Translations under genes and position numbers: made by a program
The notes under the pieces: model-generated
Seen by the model: the letters and a program-made list of their open reading frames with translations, nothing else
What the model was told of the DNA's origin: nothing
The model's database searches: none
Source of the DNA: Lachnospiraceae bacterium
Lineage (GTDB): Bacteria > Bacillota > Clostridia > Lachnospirales > Lachnospiraceae
DNA: 64,000 nucleotides
NCBI GenBank assembly: GCA_017539565.1
Contig: JAFYCS010000003.1
Span: forward strand, 1 to 64,000
Direction of reading: 5' to 3'
Shown here: positions 43,736-52,134 of the stretch, one piece after another
How the letters are laid out: each line of letters opens with the position of its first letter
Position numbering within the stretch: position 1 is the stretch's first letter

Positions 43736-45559
43736 ATGAGCACAGAAAACACCGGATCATCAACCGCATCCGATATCAGACAGGAAATCGATCTTCTCAG
43801 CACTCGCAGAAAGCGCTGTTTATTTGCATTCTTTTTGATGCTGATCCTTTTCCTGCCGTACGCTTTTATGGAGCCCTTTACCTCCGACACAAATGACGAT
43901 ACCGCCATGAACCTGATCGCTGCCGGAGCCTTTGGAGAGGACAGCCAGTTTCTGGTCTATTCCAATATAGTATATGGTTATTTTCTAAAAGCCCTGTTCT
44001 TTCTTTTTCCCGGGATCAACTGGTATCTCACCATGCAGCTTTGTTTTAACGCCCTTGCTGCCGGGTTCATCGGAATGTGCCTGGCCTATTTTATCGATAA
44101 CGGCATGCTCATTCCCATCCTGCTGCTTTTACACTTCCGTATAGCTATTGATAACTACCGTTTGGTACAATTCACACGTAATGCTTACCTGTATGCATTA
44201 TGCGGGATAGTCCTTTTATCCCTGGCCTGTGTCTCAAAGACTCACCGCATCAAGTTATGTATCGCTGGCGGATTCTTCCTGCTGCTCTCCTTTGTCACCC
44301 GGGCAGAATGCTTTTACCTGATGGTCCCCTTTCTGCTCCTCATGTTTACCGGTCCTTTTCTGCGCGACAAAAAACGGACACTCCTGCCCCTGGCTTCATT
44401 CCTTATCACAGGCATTACCTGCCTGGCACTTGGTATCACGGACAACATAGCCAGCCGCCGTCCCGCGGAATGGGCAGCTTATTTTGATTATCATTTTAAC
44501 GGTACTTTTCCCGTCCTGGACAACGACATAAACCGCTGGTTCAGTTTTGATGATGAAGACTCAGACAACCTGGACATGATAGACCTGTTGCTCCTTAACG
44601 AGTATCATTATGCCGATCCCGAATATTACTCCGTTGAGAGGCTGAAAAAGCTGCAGGAGGATAAGCCTGATATCCCTATCGGTGACAGGTTCGGCTCATT
44701 TGTTCAGGCCCTTGGCGTAAACTACAGTTTTCCCGCAGAAAACGATTACCTGGTATTATCCGGAGGTTTACATAACATACTTGATATCGCCGAACGCTCA
44801 ATCGGCTGGAATGTCGTGAGCGAAGCCGTCATTCTTCTGTTTATTACCATATATCTGATAAAAAAACAGCTCAAAAAGACGGATATACTGCTCATACTAT
44901 CCCTTGTGGTCCTGATGCTCTGTGAGATATTCGTGACGGTATATATGACCGCCCACGCTCCCAAACGCGCCACCATAGGACCTCTTACCGCAGCCGAATT
45001 ACTGACCGTATTCACTATGCTGTCTTCGGATAAACGCACCACCGGCGATAGCGGCCGGCATCATGCCGTTATACCCGTGATATGCCTGATCTGCGCAGGG
45101 ATACTGATCTTCCCTCTCCGCTTCATGAATCATGCTGCATTACCTGAAAATACGGAAACCGGGCTGGTCCTGGACGAATTAAGACAGCTTGAAGGTGAGC
45201 ACTATCTGCTCGATTCAATGATACTGTGGGGAGAACGTATGGGTGTTTCCGATATCAGAAAGATAAGCAGGAGCAGGTATGAAGATTTCTTCAGCCACTA
45301 TACCTTAAGCGGAGGCTGGCTTGCCGAAACTCCGCTTGCTACGCATTACACACTCCGGGCCGGTATATCCGCTCCCATGACGCAATTGGCTGTGGATCCC
45401 CACTTCCATTATGTGGTACGCAGCTGGAAGGCTGAATATCTCGTTCCCCTGCTTAATGATTACCTTAGCCGCAGGACCGGAAAGGATCTCGTTCCCGCCG
45501 TGGTTTATGCCGGTAACGATCTGTATGTTATCGATTTCATATCATCTGACGCCCAATAG
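43736..45559 (+). CDS. polytopic membrane protein, probable GT-C glycosyltransferase
   Basis: 607 residues from ATG 43736, which has AAGGGTG upstream and lies after the promoter; the frame itself is open from 43583. About ten to eleven helices follow a 35-residue polar start. The first outer loop reads EPFTSDTNDDTAMNLIAAG, and an acidic pair in that position is usual for GT-C enzymes that take a sugar from a lipid carrier. A large outer loop lies at ~240-330 and a ~120-residue domain at the C-terminus. No family name I can give with certainty. Single gene, divergent from the LRR gene; no clear terminator follows. Confidence 0.75.
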   Translation: MSTENTGSSTASDIRQEIDLLSTRRKRCLFAFFLMLILFLPYAFMEPFTSDTNDDTAMNLIAAGAFGEDSQFLVYSNIVYGYFLKALFFLFPGINWYLTMQLCFNALAAGFIGMCLAYFIDNGMLIPILLLLHFRIAIDNYRLVQFTRNAYLYALCGIVLLSLACVSKTHRIKLCIAGGFFLLLSFVTRAECFYLMVPFLLLMFTGPFLRDKKRTLLPLASFLITGITCLALGITDNIASRRPAEWAAYFDYHFNGTFPVLDNDINRWFSFDDEDSDNLDMIDLLLLNEYHYADPEYYSVERLKKLQEDKPDIPIGDRFGSFVQALGVNYSFPAENDYLVLSGGLHNILDIAERSIGWNVVSEAVILLFITIYLIKKQLKKTDILLILSLVVLMLCEIFVTVYMTAHAPKRATIGPLTAAELLTVFTMLSSDKRTTGDSGRHHAVIPVICLICAGILIFPLRFMNHAALPENTETGLVLDELRQLEGEHYLLDSMILWGERMGVSDIRKISRSRYEDFFSHYTLSGGWLAETPLATHYTLRAGISAPMTQLAVDPHFHYVVRSWKAEYLVPLLNDYLSRRTGKDLVPAVVYAGNDLYVIDFISSDAQ

Positions 45560-45578
45560 GGCATCCTGCCCCCATAAT

Positions 45579-45607
45579 TTGAATATCCTTCCCCGATATG
45601 TTATAAT
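45579..45607 (+). promoter_or_regulatory. promoter of the M23-like protein gene
   Basis: TTGAAT (45579-45584), 17-base spacer, TATAAT (45602-45607); start near 45614, with GGAG seven bases before ATG 45644. Confidence 0.8.
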
Positions 45608-45643
45608 CACGCAATAATGTTTTAAAAGTAGTCGGAGATAGAT

Positions 45644-46603
45644 ATGTCCAAAAAGAAGAAAAAGAACAATAGCAAGGCTTCTTACGCCAATAAACAGCGC
45701 AAGAATGCCGCTCCCGGGAAAGAAGCAGCTTCTATAGCGCTGCAGAGCGAAAGTATCAAAGAAACCGAAAAGGCAGCCGTCAAAGAAAACGCTTCCTTAA
45801 AAGAAGACGCTTCCGTAAAAGAAGACGCTTCCGCAAAAGATACTTCTGCAAAAGCTGCTCCCGTAAAGGAAGCCCCTAAAAAAGCCGCTCCTAAAAAGAG
45901 TCCCGGAAAATCAAAGGCTGCTGCCGATCGCGGCATCGACAGCCACCATATTATGCACCCTGTGGTGAGCTATATATACATTCTGGTGCTTTTTGTACTG
46001 CTGATAGCCGTATTCTTGCTTAAATTAAAGGCCGACAGAGATCTTAAAGAGGCCAACAGTTTAAATGAACAGTTAAAAACGGCGATACTTACCGCCAGCG
46101 AAAATATCGCCCAGCTAAGCCAGGAGAATACCGAGCAGAAAAAACAGCTTGAGGCAATGAGCCTGGCTCTCAACGCACGTACGGAGATTGACGAAACCCA
46201 GAAAAAGGAAGAGGAGGAATCCTCTGTCCCCGAACTCTATCCTGTAAAGGGCGATGCGATAGTCGTTACCCCCACCGGTACCGCCGGTAACGAGGATCCT
46301 GAAGAGGAGAACCTGCTTAAGTTTAACATGTATGACGGCAGTTACGCTATCGCTACCGGAAACGGTGTAATAGAGATAATGAGTGACGGCGGCGACGGCT
46401 TCATCAATATAGTTATAGATCACGGAAACGGCTACAAGACCAGCTATACCGGAGAAGGAATATCGCTTAAAGAAGCCGGGGATGAGATAAAACGCGGTGA
46501 TGCCGTAATGACCTTTTCCGGAGGCAATAATGAATTTACTTACTCCATAAGCCTAAACGGAAAGACCGTGGATCCCTTGAGCGTTATGGTCATCGACGGC
46601 TGA
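45644..46603 (+). CDS. membrane-anchored coiled-coil protein with degenerate M23-like domain
   Basis: 319 residues. Residues 1-105 are a Lys/Ala/Glu-rich low-complexity cytoplasmic region with short repeats (KEDAS, AAPKK). One helix follows at ~112-130 (YIYILVLFVLLIAVFLL), then a coiled coil (~131-175) and a C-terminal LytM/M23-like module (~220-319). The phrase IVIDHGNGYKTSYTGEG is that of the M23 core, but the two zinc-binding histidine motifs (HxxxD and HxH) are missing, so it should not cleave peptidoglycan. It could act like EnvC or FtsEX-type activators. Followed after 51 bases by the DUF1836 gene, probably in the same transcript. Confidence 0.75.
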   Translation: MSKKKKKNNSKASYANKQRKNAAPGKEAASIALQSESIKETEKAAVKENASLKEDASVKEDASAKDTSAKAAPVKEAPKKAAPKKSPGKSKAAADRGIDSHHIMHPVVSYIYILVLFVLLIAVFLLKLKADRDLKEANSLNEQLKTAILTASENIAQLSQENTEQKKQLEAMSLALNARTEIDETQKKEEEESSVPELYPVKGDAIVVTPTGTAGNEDPEEENLLKFNMYDGSYAIATGNGVIEIMSDGGDGFINIVIDHGNGYKTSYTGEGISLKEAGDEIKRGDAVMTFSGGNNEFTYSISLNGKTVDPLSVMVIDG

Positions 46604-46609
46604 CAGCAT

Positions 46610-46636
46610 TGTCATACTGAGCGTAGCGAAGGATCT
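46610..46636. repeat. single copy resembling a widespread bacterial intergenic repeat
   Basis: 27 bases with the core GAGCGTAGCGAAGGATC. It is close to a short dispersed sequence (CTGAGCGAAGCGAAGAATC type) that I recall from intergenic regions of many unrelated bacteria. Only one copy is visible here. Confidence 0.45.
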
Positions 46637-46654
46637 TATAAGGAGAACTCAATC

Positions 46655-47245
46655 ATGACACTTGATACAGGCGATCTTATCAATTCCATAATGCAGAGTC
46701 TTGGGCGTATCAGCTTTATCAAGCCCGAAGATATACCTAATATCGATCTGTATATGGATCAGGTCACGTCCTTCATGGACAGCCGCCTGAAGAACACTGC
46801 CCGCTTTCAGGACAAGGATAAGATCCTTACCAAGACCATGATCAATAATTACGCTAAAAACGATCTGCTGCCACCGCCGGTCAAGAAAAAATACAACAAA
46901 GAACACGTATTACTTCTTATTTTTATATATTACTTTAAAAACGTACTTTCCATCAATGATATACAAAGACTGCTGAACCCTTTGGTAGAGAAATACTATG
47001 GAAAAGACGAAAGCACCGACATCGCTTCTATCTATACAGAAGCCCTTAATCTGGGTGAAGACCAGATTGAAGCCTTAAAAAAAGATGTCATGGAAAAATA
47101 TGCAAGATCAAAGGAAACCTTTTCCGAACATGAAGAAGGAGAAGAAAAAGATTTTCTCCAGCTCTTCTCCTTCCTTTGTATGCTTATTTTAGACGTTTAT
47201 GTAAAAAAACTGCTTATAGAAAAGATCATTGACGAATGCGTTTGA
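46655..47245 (+). CDS. DUF1836-family protein
   Basis: Soluble 196-residue alpha-helical protein. The start MTLDTGDLINSIMQSLG, the conserved ILTKTMINNYAKNDLLPPPVKKKY (seen as MINNYAKNDLLPPP) and HVLLLIFIYYFKNVLSINDI are hallmarks of DUF1836, whose N-terminal half resembles a MerR-type helix-turn-helix. Function unknown; a regulatory role is often assumed. AAGGAGA site, ATG 46655. Its last 20 bases overlap the convergent gene. Confidence 0.85.
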   Translation: MTLDTGDLINSIMQSLGRISFIKPEDIPNIDLYMDQVTSFMDSRLKNTARFQDKDKILTKTMINNYAKNDLLPPPVKKKYNKEHVLLLIFIYYFKNVLSINDIQRLLNPLVEKYYGKDESTDIASIYTEALNLGEDQIEALKKDVMEKYARSKETFSEHEEGEEKDFLQLFSFLCMLILDVYVKKLLIEKIIDECV

Positions 47246-47669
47246 GCAATTCATCATACTGTTTATACATCTTCTGTACACTGTTCTCCAAAAGATAATA
47301 GTGCATCACATACGGTACCTCAAGTACTACCAGGAGCAGGAATAAAATAAGCAATCCCCAAGAGAATCCTTCAGACAGTCCGGACTGTGTGATCCCTCCT
47401 ATCTGAATATACAGCAATACAAACACTGCAAAGGTGAGGGCCGAAAACAGTATCGTTACCATCAGATGTACCAGCCTCTCATGCTGAAAAAAAGATATCT
47501 GGGATAAATGTGTTTCCGCAAGCTTTTCATAATCCTTACGGGTAGGTGCCTCATCCTTAGCTGCCTTTTCCACATATTTCCCGTCCGCATCAAACGATGC
47601 CGTCACCGGTAATTCATGTGCCAGTATCTTATCAATATAAGCCAGATAATTATTAACCCTTTTACGCAT
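47226..47669 (-). CDS. small two-helix membrane protein, unknown function
   Basis: 147 residues. Cytoplasmic start (KRVNNYLAYIDKILAHEL), helices at ~72-92 (LMVTILFSALTFAVFVLLYI) and ~103-123 (FSWGLLILFLLLVVLEVPYV), and a short C-terminal coiled region. GGGGGAG lies upstream of ATG 47669. A perfect -10 TATAAT sits at 47696-47701 but no good -35 is present, so it may depend on read-through from rpsT. It converges on, and overlaps, the DUF1836 gene. I do not recognise a family. Confidence 0.8.
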   Translation of the reverse strand: MRKRVNNYLAYIDKILAHELPVTASFDADGKYVEKAAKDEAPTRKDYEKLAETHLSQISFFQHERLVHLMVTILFSALTFAVFVLLYIQIGGITQSGLSEGFSWGLLILFLLLVVLEVPYVMHYYLLENSVQKMYKQYDELLKRIRQ

Positions 47670-47701
47670 CTTTCACTCCCCCCTTTCTTTTCCCCATTAT
47701 A

Positions 47702-47731
47702 CAACAAAACCCGGGCATGACGGTACCCGGG
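47702..47731 (-). terminator. rpsT terminator
   Basis: Stem CCCGGG/CCCGGG plus two inner pairs (47710-47717 with 47724-47731), 6-base loop, followed on the minus strand by TTTTGTTG. Confidence 0.85.
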
Positions 47732-47756
47732 AATGTTATGATTATTTAAAATGAAT

Positions 47757-48020
47757 TTACGCTAACTTGTTTACGGCAAGATTAAGGCGTGAGATCTTGC
47801 GGGAAGCATAGTTCTTATGATATACACCCTTGCCCGTAGCTTTATCTATGGTGCTGGTTGCCTTTAAGAGCGCTTCCTGAGCGGCTTTCTTATCACCGGC
47901 TTCTATAGCTGTATATACCTTCTTTACAGCAGTCTTAACGCCGGAACGGATAGCCTTGTTTCTCTCTTCCCTGGTCCTGCTGACAAGTATCCTCTTCTTT
48001 GCTGATTTGATATTTGCCAA
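47757..48020 (-). CDS. rpsT: 30S ribosomal protein S20
   Basis: 87-residue primary 16S rRNA-binding protein: MANIKSAKKRILVSRTREER, later KAAQEALLKATSTIDKATGKG and KNYASRKISRLNLAVNKL. The start is TTG at 48020 with TCAGGAGG nine bases upstream; the open frame continues further 5' but that part carries no S20 sequence. The same rare start codon is used by Escherichia coli rpsT, where it matters for autoregulation. Confidence 0.97.
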   Translation of the reverse strand: MANIKSAKKRILVSRTREERNKAIRSGVKTAVKKVYTAIEAGDKKAAQEALLKATSTIDKATGKGVYHKNYASRKISRLNLAVNKLA

Positions 48021-48087
48021 GTCCCTGTACCTCCTGACTATGATGCTATTTATTAGCTCCTGCATCTGCCAGCGCCGGACACGGACA

Positions 48088-48137
48088 GTCTGTACAGACA
48101 CAACAAAGATTTTATGATAAGAACAATGCATTGTCAA
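48088..48137 (-). promoter_or_regulatory. rpsT promoter and 5' palindrome
   Basis: Minus-strand TTGACA (48132-48137), 17-base spacer, TAAAAT (48109-48114). The transcript would start near 48102 and open with the 12-base palindrome GTCTGTACAGAC (48088-48099). The ~82-base leader also has a GCTA/TAGC hairpin before the ribosome site. Confidence 0.8.
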
Positions 48138-48159
48138 GGGTAATTTTTCATATTTTTTC

Positions 48160-48188
48160 TTTACTTTTCGCCCTGTATATGATATATT
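48160..48188 (+). promoter_or_regulatory. csp promoter
   Basis: TTTACT (48160-48165), 17-base spacer, extended -10 TGATATATT (TATATT at 48183-48188). Divergent from the rpsT promoter; the leader is only about 40 bases, short for a cold-shock gene. Confidence 0.65.
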
Positions 48189-48236
48189 ATTCATGTCGTT
48201 TTTTGACGCAGCATATATTTTTGGAGGTACTAAAAG

Positions 48237-48437
48237 ATGCAGGGTAAAGTAAAGTGGTTCAACGCACAGAAGGGTTATGGCTTCCTTTCTACAGATGAGG
48301 GCAAGGATGTATTCGTACATTTCTCAGCTATCCAGAACGTAGAAGGCTATAAGACCTTAGACGAAGGTCAGGCTGTAGAGTTTGACATCGTTGACGGTGC
48401 AAAGGGTCCCCAGGCAGCTAACGTTATCAAGCTTTGA
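48237..48437 (+). CDS. cold-shock protein, CspA family
   Basis: 66-residue single-stranded nucleic-acid-binding OB fold. RNP motifs are intact: [15 protein letters not shown] and [15 protein letters not shown] lies nine bases before ATG 48237. RNA chaperone, probably highly expressed. Its long 3' region ends in a terminator 120 bases downstream. Confidence 0.97.
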   Translation: MQGKVKWFNAQKGYGFLSTDEGKDVFVHFSAIQNVEGYKTLDEGQAVEFDIVDGAKGPQAANVIKL

Positions 48438-48558
48438 TCAAGGGATCACCACAGTTTTAATCAGTTGCTTACCGATGTGCGTTTTCTATAGATTAAGTTC
48501 TGGTAACCAGGAATAGTTTACGGAATAGGCAATACCGTATGGAACGATTAAAAGAATG

Positions 48559-48586
48559 AGCAGCGTGAAAGCGCTGCTTTTCTTTT
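48559..48586 (+). terminator. csp terminator
   Basis: Stem AGCAGCG/CGCTGCT (48559-48565 with 48572-48578), loop of six, then TTTTCTTTT. Between the csp stop and this stem (48438-48558) lie small hairpins, for example TGATC/GATCA at the stop and CTGG/CCAG. Confidence 0.9.
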
Positions 48587-48611
48587 CACTAATAAGTTTA
48601 AACATTGAATT

Positions 48612-50165
48612 ATGGAAGATAACACAGAAGATATCAAAGAAAATAACAAACAACCCGGGATCAACCCCGTTTTAACTGTTTTTATACTGCTATGGGGTGC
48701 AGTATTATTTTGGCGTTGCTTTATATTATACAAACATGTTGTCAACTATGTAGATGACGATCAGGCCCTGATGTGGTACGGAACCGTTTTATTCGCTCAC
48801 GGTTCTTTCCCCCAGCCGGCATTTTTCGGTCAAAGCTACGGTTCAATGTTTGAATCCCTTCTTACGGTGCCTTTATATCTGTGCGGCTGGCCTCTGCATG
48901 TTGCCCAACCGGTTGTAACAACATTTATGGGTATAATAGCCTTTCTTTTTGCAAGTATCTCTTGTTACAGAAAAAACAATAAGGCAGCCGCTTTTTTATG
49001 CGTACTCCTGTTGGCAATGACCGGATGGCAATGGGACGTTGTCACATCTTTAAGATGCTATTTTACGGGTCTTCCTGTCACTACAATAGGATGCATCCTT
49101 ATAAATGATCCCAAAATGTCCCGGCTTAAAATATATATCGGAAGCTTCCTTTCAATAATCGGCGTTATATGGTCAGCATCTGCTATCGCTGTACTTGGAA
49201 TCGGTTTTCTCTGGTTTGTTACAGACCGTGAACGGCTCAAAAAATCGTGGGGTGCTTTGATCCCCGGCAGCATATGCGGATTATTGATATGGTTATACCG
49301 TATCATATTCTTTAAAAATCACGGTGATTATATTTCTTTCAAGATGACCTCATCCATCAACCTTCAGACTTTTCTGCGTAACATAAAACTGTTCCCCCAA
49401 AGGATCGCAGAGAATTTTGCGATCAGCTGGGCAGGTCTTGTGATCATTCCTGCTTTGATCATATTTTCATGTATAATATGTATAAAAAGGAAAATGTGGA
49501 GACGTTTGGCCGTCATTATCATTTCGGTATCAGGCTCACTGGCAATGCTCTCTTCCACACAGTTAAACTCTTTTGATGAATACGCCATCAATTATTGCCA
49601 GCTGCGTATGCTTCTGTTCATGACTTTTATCGGACTTCTCCTGATCGTTTTATTTTCATATGACGGGCATCCCCATGCTGAAATAGATTTAAAAAAAGCT
49701 GTTATACTCTTTACAATAGCGATGATCTCAATAATAATAAAAGGCGGGTTATTTATACGGGCATGCGCAGATCCCGACAGCGCTTTGTATGGACAAAACA
49801 GTGTTAATTATATGTCAATTGATGAATTAAACAGAGTCGGTAATACCGTAACCGGGATCGCTGATGAATACCGTGCCACCGTACTGACCAGCCTTGACCT
49901 CAATCTTATATATACCTATGGTTTTGCCGCATTATACTACGATAAGCCCTATGAATTTTATCTGCCGACATGCGACCGCCGCGCCTGGGTCTATTATAAA
50001 CTTCTGAATTCCGATAATGAAACCCTTATGCTCTACGGTCATGATGAAAACGGAGATATCATATACTCAGTAGAAGATACCGGCGGATCATCTGTTATTG
50101 ATTATCTTGATCAGAATTACGGTGTCAGAAGAGTTATGGCTTTGATCGAAACCCAAAACAGATAG
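48612..50165 (+). CDS. polytopic membrane protein, probable GT-C glycosyltransferase
   Basis: 517 residues with about eleven helices after a polar start. The first outer loop reads YVDDDQALMWYGTVLFAHG, with an acidic cluster usual for GT-C enzymes; GQSYGSMFESLL follows. The last ~110 residues form an outer domain (DLNLIYTYGFAALYYDKPYEF). There is no Shine-Dalgarno site before ATG 48612 and no better start nearby, so expression may be weak or start by another route. Followed after 18 bases by a methyltransferase gene. Likely part of surface polysaccharide synthesis; acceptor unknown. Confidence 0.78.
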   Translation: MEDNTEDIKENNKQPGINPVLTVFILLWGAVLFWRCFILYKHVVNYVDDDQALMWYGTVLFAHGSFPQPAFFGQSYGSMFESLLTVPLYLCGWPLHVAQPVVTTFMGIIAFLFASISCYRKNNKAAAFLCVLLLAMTGWQWDVVTSLRCYFTGLPVTTIGCILINDPKMSRLKIYIGSFLSIIGVIWSASAIAVLGIGFLWFVTDRERLKKSWGALIPGSICGLLIWLYRIIFFKNHGDYISFKMTSSINLQTFLRNIKLFPQRIAENFAISWAGLVIIPALIIFSCIICIKRKMWRRLAVIIISVSGSLAMLSSTQLNSFDEYAINYCQLRMLLFMTFIGLLLIVLFSYDGHPHAEIDLKKAVILFTIAMISIIIKGGLFIRACADPDSALYGQNSVNYMSIDELNRVGNTVTGIADEYRATVLTSLDLNLIYTYGFAALYYDKPYEFYLPTCDRRAWVYYKLLNSDNETLMLYGHDENGDIIYSVEDTGGSSVIDYLDQNYGVRRVMALIETQNR

Positions 50166-50183
50166 AAATAGGAGGACAATACA

Positions 50184-50810
50184 ATGAATGAACCAAACGA
50201 AGCTGAAATCCTGGATGAAAACAGTTTAACTAAATTTGAAGATGACTGGCCTTTATTTGAGAAATTCCTTGGTTATCTCAGATATCTGCAGATAAAACCG
50301 TATATCATGTCTACCCCTAAACCCATATGTGTAGATATAGGCTGCGGCTTCTATGGCAGGTTTTTAAAGAGCATCTCTCATCTGATCAAAAGGGGATATG
50401 GCTTTGATATACGTGGTAATGACGAAAAATATGCCAATATCTGCATAGTTAATAACAGTAAATGCTTAGGCCGCATTCCTCTTAAGGATAACAGAGTAGA
50501 CAGGGTTTTTATGCTCGCGGTACTGGAACACCTGCCTCTGAATGACAGATTACTTGAAGAAGGCGTAAGAGTCTTAAAACCCGGCGGACTTTTGATACTG
50601 ACAACCCCGACCCCCCTGGCCAAACCGGTCCTGGAGTTTCTGTCATACAAATTACATCTTATCAGTGAAGCTTCCATCCGTGAACATAAGCACTACTATA
50701 ACAGACAGGAATTGGGATATCGTGTTATAAAAAGCGGATGTGCCGTATTGGCATATCAGACATTCCAATTAGGCTTTAATCAGCTTATCGTCGGAATAAA
50801 ACAGGGTTAA
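50184..50810 (+). CDS. SAM-dependent methyltransferase (class I)
   Basis: 208 residues. The SAM site reads CVDIGCGFYGRFLKSI, the second acidic strand GYGFDIRGND, and motif IV/V FMLAVLEHLPLNDRLLEEGVRVLKPGGLLIL, as in Methyltransf_11 enzymes. AGGAGG eight bases before ATG 50184. Probably modifies a surface glycan or its lipid precursor, judging only from its neighbours. The stop codon overlaps the stop of the convergent polymerase gene, with no terminator between. Confidence 0.88.
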   Translation: MNEPNEAEILDENSLTKFEDDWPLFEKFLGYLRYLQIKPYIMSTPKPICVDIGCGFYGRFLKSISHLIKRGYGFDIRGNDEKYANICIVNNSKCLGRIPLKDNRVDRVFMLAVLEHLPLNDRLLEEGVRVLKPGGLLILTTPTPLAKPVLEFLSYKLHLISEASIREHKHYYNRQELGYRVIKSGCAVLAYQTFQLGFNQLIVGIKQG

Positions 50811-52120
50811 CCCCCCTGCCGCTCTGCTTCTGCTGTTTTTTCGTTTTCTTTTGCTGCCTTGTGATCACAGTTATCAATACACACAAATGGCAGCAAGAGA
50901 AACATATTATATGCAAGATCTATCATACGATGCTCCAACAGGCAGTTCAATGCCACTATCGCCATTATAAACATCTTCATGGTCTGCTTCTTTTTCATCA
51001 GCCTGCACTGTATTCCGGTATATATTGCCAGAAATACGATCAATGCTACCACTCCATACATCACATAGATCCTTATATATGAACAATCCAGGAATGTATA
51101 AAAGCCTGTATTCACAGCAGCATCAAAGCCGTCTCCGATCTGATTAAAATACTTTCCAAACCATGAAAAAGGCAGCACTTTGGTTACACGGTAAGATGTT
51201 TCCAATCGCCATCCAAGATTCTCCAATGCATGGATACGATGATAAAATGCATTGGGATCATAGGTAAAAGTCCAATTTAATATCATGTAAAAGGCTGCAA
51301 GGATCACGTATGAAGCCGCCAGTCCCCATCTCCATACCATAAGGAGCTTCTCTGGCAGCTTCCATCCCTTTTTCACATATAAGGTATATATGATGCTTCC
51401 CGCGGCTGCCAGCCCCACACACAGATAGGATAAGCGGCCGTCTACCAGCCAGATATTTAAAACAGTAAGGATAAGCATTATCAGATATGCCGGCCATTTC
51501 ATATTACCGTCTTTGATAAACACATACAGCAGTATCACAAAACACCAGTGTGCCGCCAGATCCGTACAATAAATGATACCGAATGAATGCCTTACCGCAT
51601 CAGCGTGCCTGTCATTTATAAAATCAGGCAATATCCCCATAAGGCTTAACACAAAGGTTATCACCAGTAGAGACGTCATCACGGCTATTGCTATGCGTGC
51701 GATCTTTTTAAAATCACGTTCTGCAGAAGCCGCTATCATCAGCAGCACTTCAAACACTGCCGTATCGTTGTGCTGTCTCCAATAAAAGGCATAAAACCAT
51801 CCGATCACCAGCAGCACTGTGATCAATATCCTCTTTTTGTTATTCTTTACTTCAAAAACCAATGTATATATTGCAGGTATCATTATCAGAAAGCGCAGAT
51901 TAAAGATATTCTCTACCATCATCTCCGCCAGGTCATACGGCATACCGCCGGCGAAAGCTTCCGTCATATAATACTTTACATTTCCCAATATCACGGTGGT
52001 ACCAAGGAAATGATAGACAAGTATGACCGTCAGGAAAATATAATACATTTTTTCCATGGGCTTCTGATACTTGATGAACTGTTCCCGTATAGATACCGAT
52101 TGTTTTTCCTGCTTTTCCAT
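50807..52120 (-). CDS. Wzy-like polysaccharide polymerase, copy 1
   Basis: 437 residues and about ten to eleven helices with one large outer loop. Shared phrases with its neighbour (NLRFLIMIPAIYTL, VIGWFYAFYWRQ-NDT, RHSFG, KWPAYLIMLILTVLNIW, LLEHRMIDLAYNMFLLLPF) show tandem duplication. The topology and the RHSFG...AAH region fit O-antigen-polymerase-type proteins that join lipid-linked repeat units. AGGAGA upstream of ATG 52120. Last gene of the capsule-type operon visible here. Confidence 0.8.
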   Translation of the reverse strand: MEKQEKQSVSIREQFIKYQKPMEKMYYIFLTVILVYHFLGTTVILGNVKYYMTEAFAGGMPYDLAEMMVENIFNLRFLIMIPAIYTLVFEVKNNKKRILITVLLVIGWFYAFYWRQHNDTAVFEVLLMIAASAERDFKKIARIAIAVMTSLLVITFVLSLMGILPDFINDRHADAVRHSFGIIYCTDLAAHWCFVILLYVFIKDGNMKWPAYLIMLILTVLNIWLVDGRLSYLCVGLAAAGSIIYTLYVKKGWKLPEKLLMVWRWGLAASYVILAAFYMILNWTFTYDPNAFYHRIHALENLGWRLETSYRVTKVLPFSWFGKYFNQIGDGFDAAVNTGFYTFLDCSYIRIYVMYGVVALIVFLAIYTGIQCRLMKKKQTMKMFIMAIVALNCLLEHRMIDLAYNMFLLLPFVCIDNCDHKAAKENEKTAEAERQGG

Positions 52121-52134
52121 GACCGTTTATTCTC

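Noticed and set aside
48021..48320. N-terminal extension of the rpsT reading frame (about 100 more codons)
   Set aside because: It runs through the rpsT promoter and into the csp gene on the other strand; the S20 homology begins exactly at the TTG with a good ribosome site.
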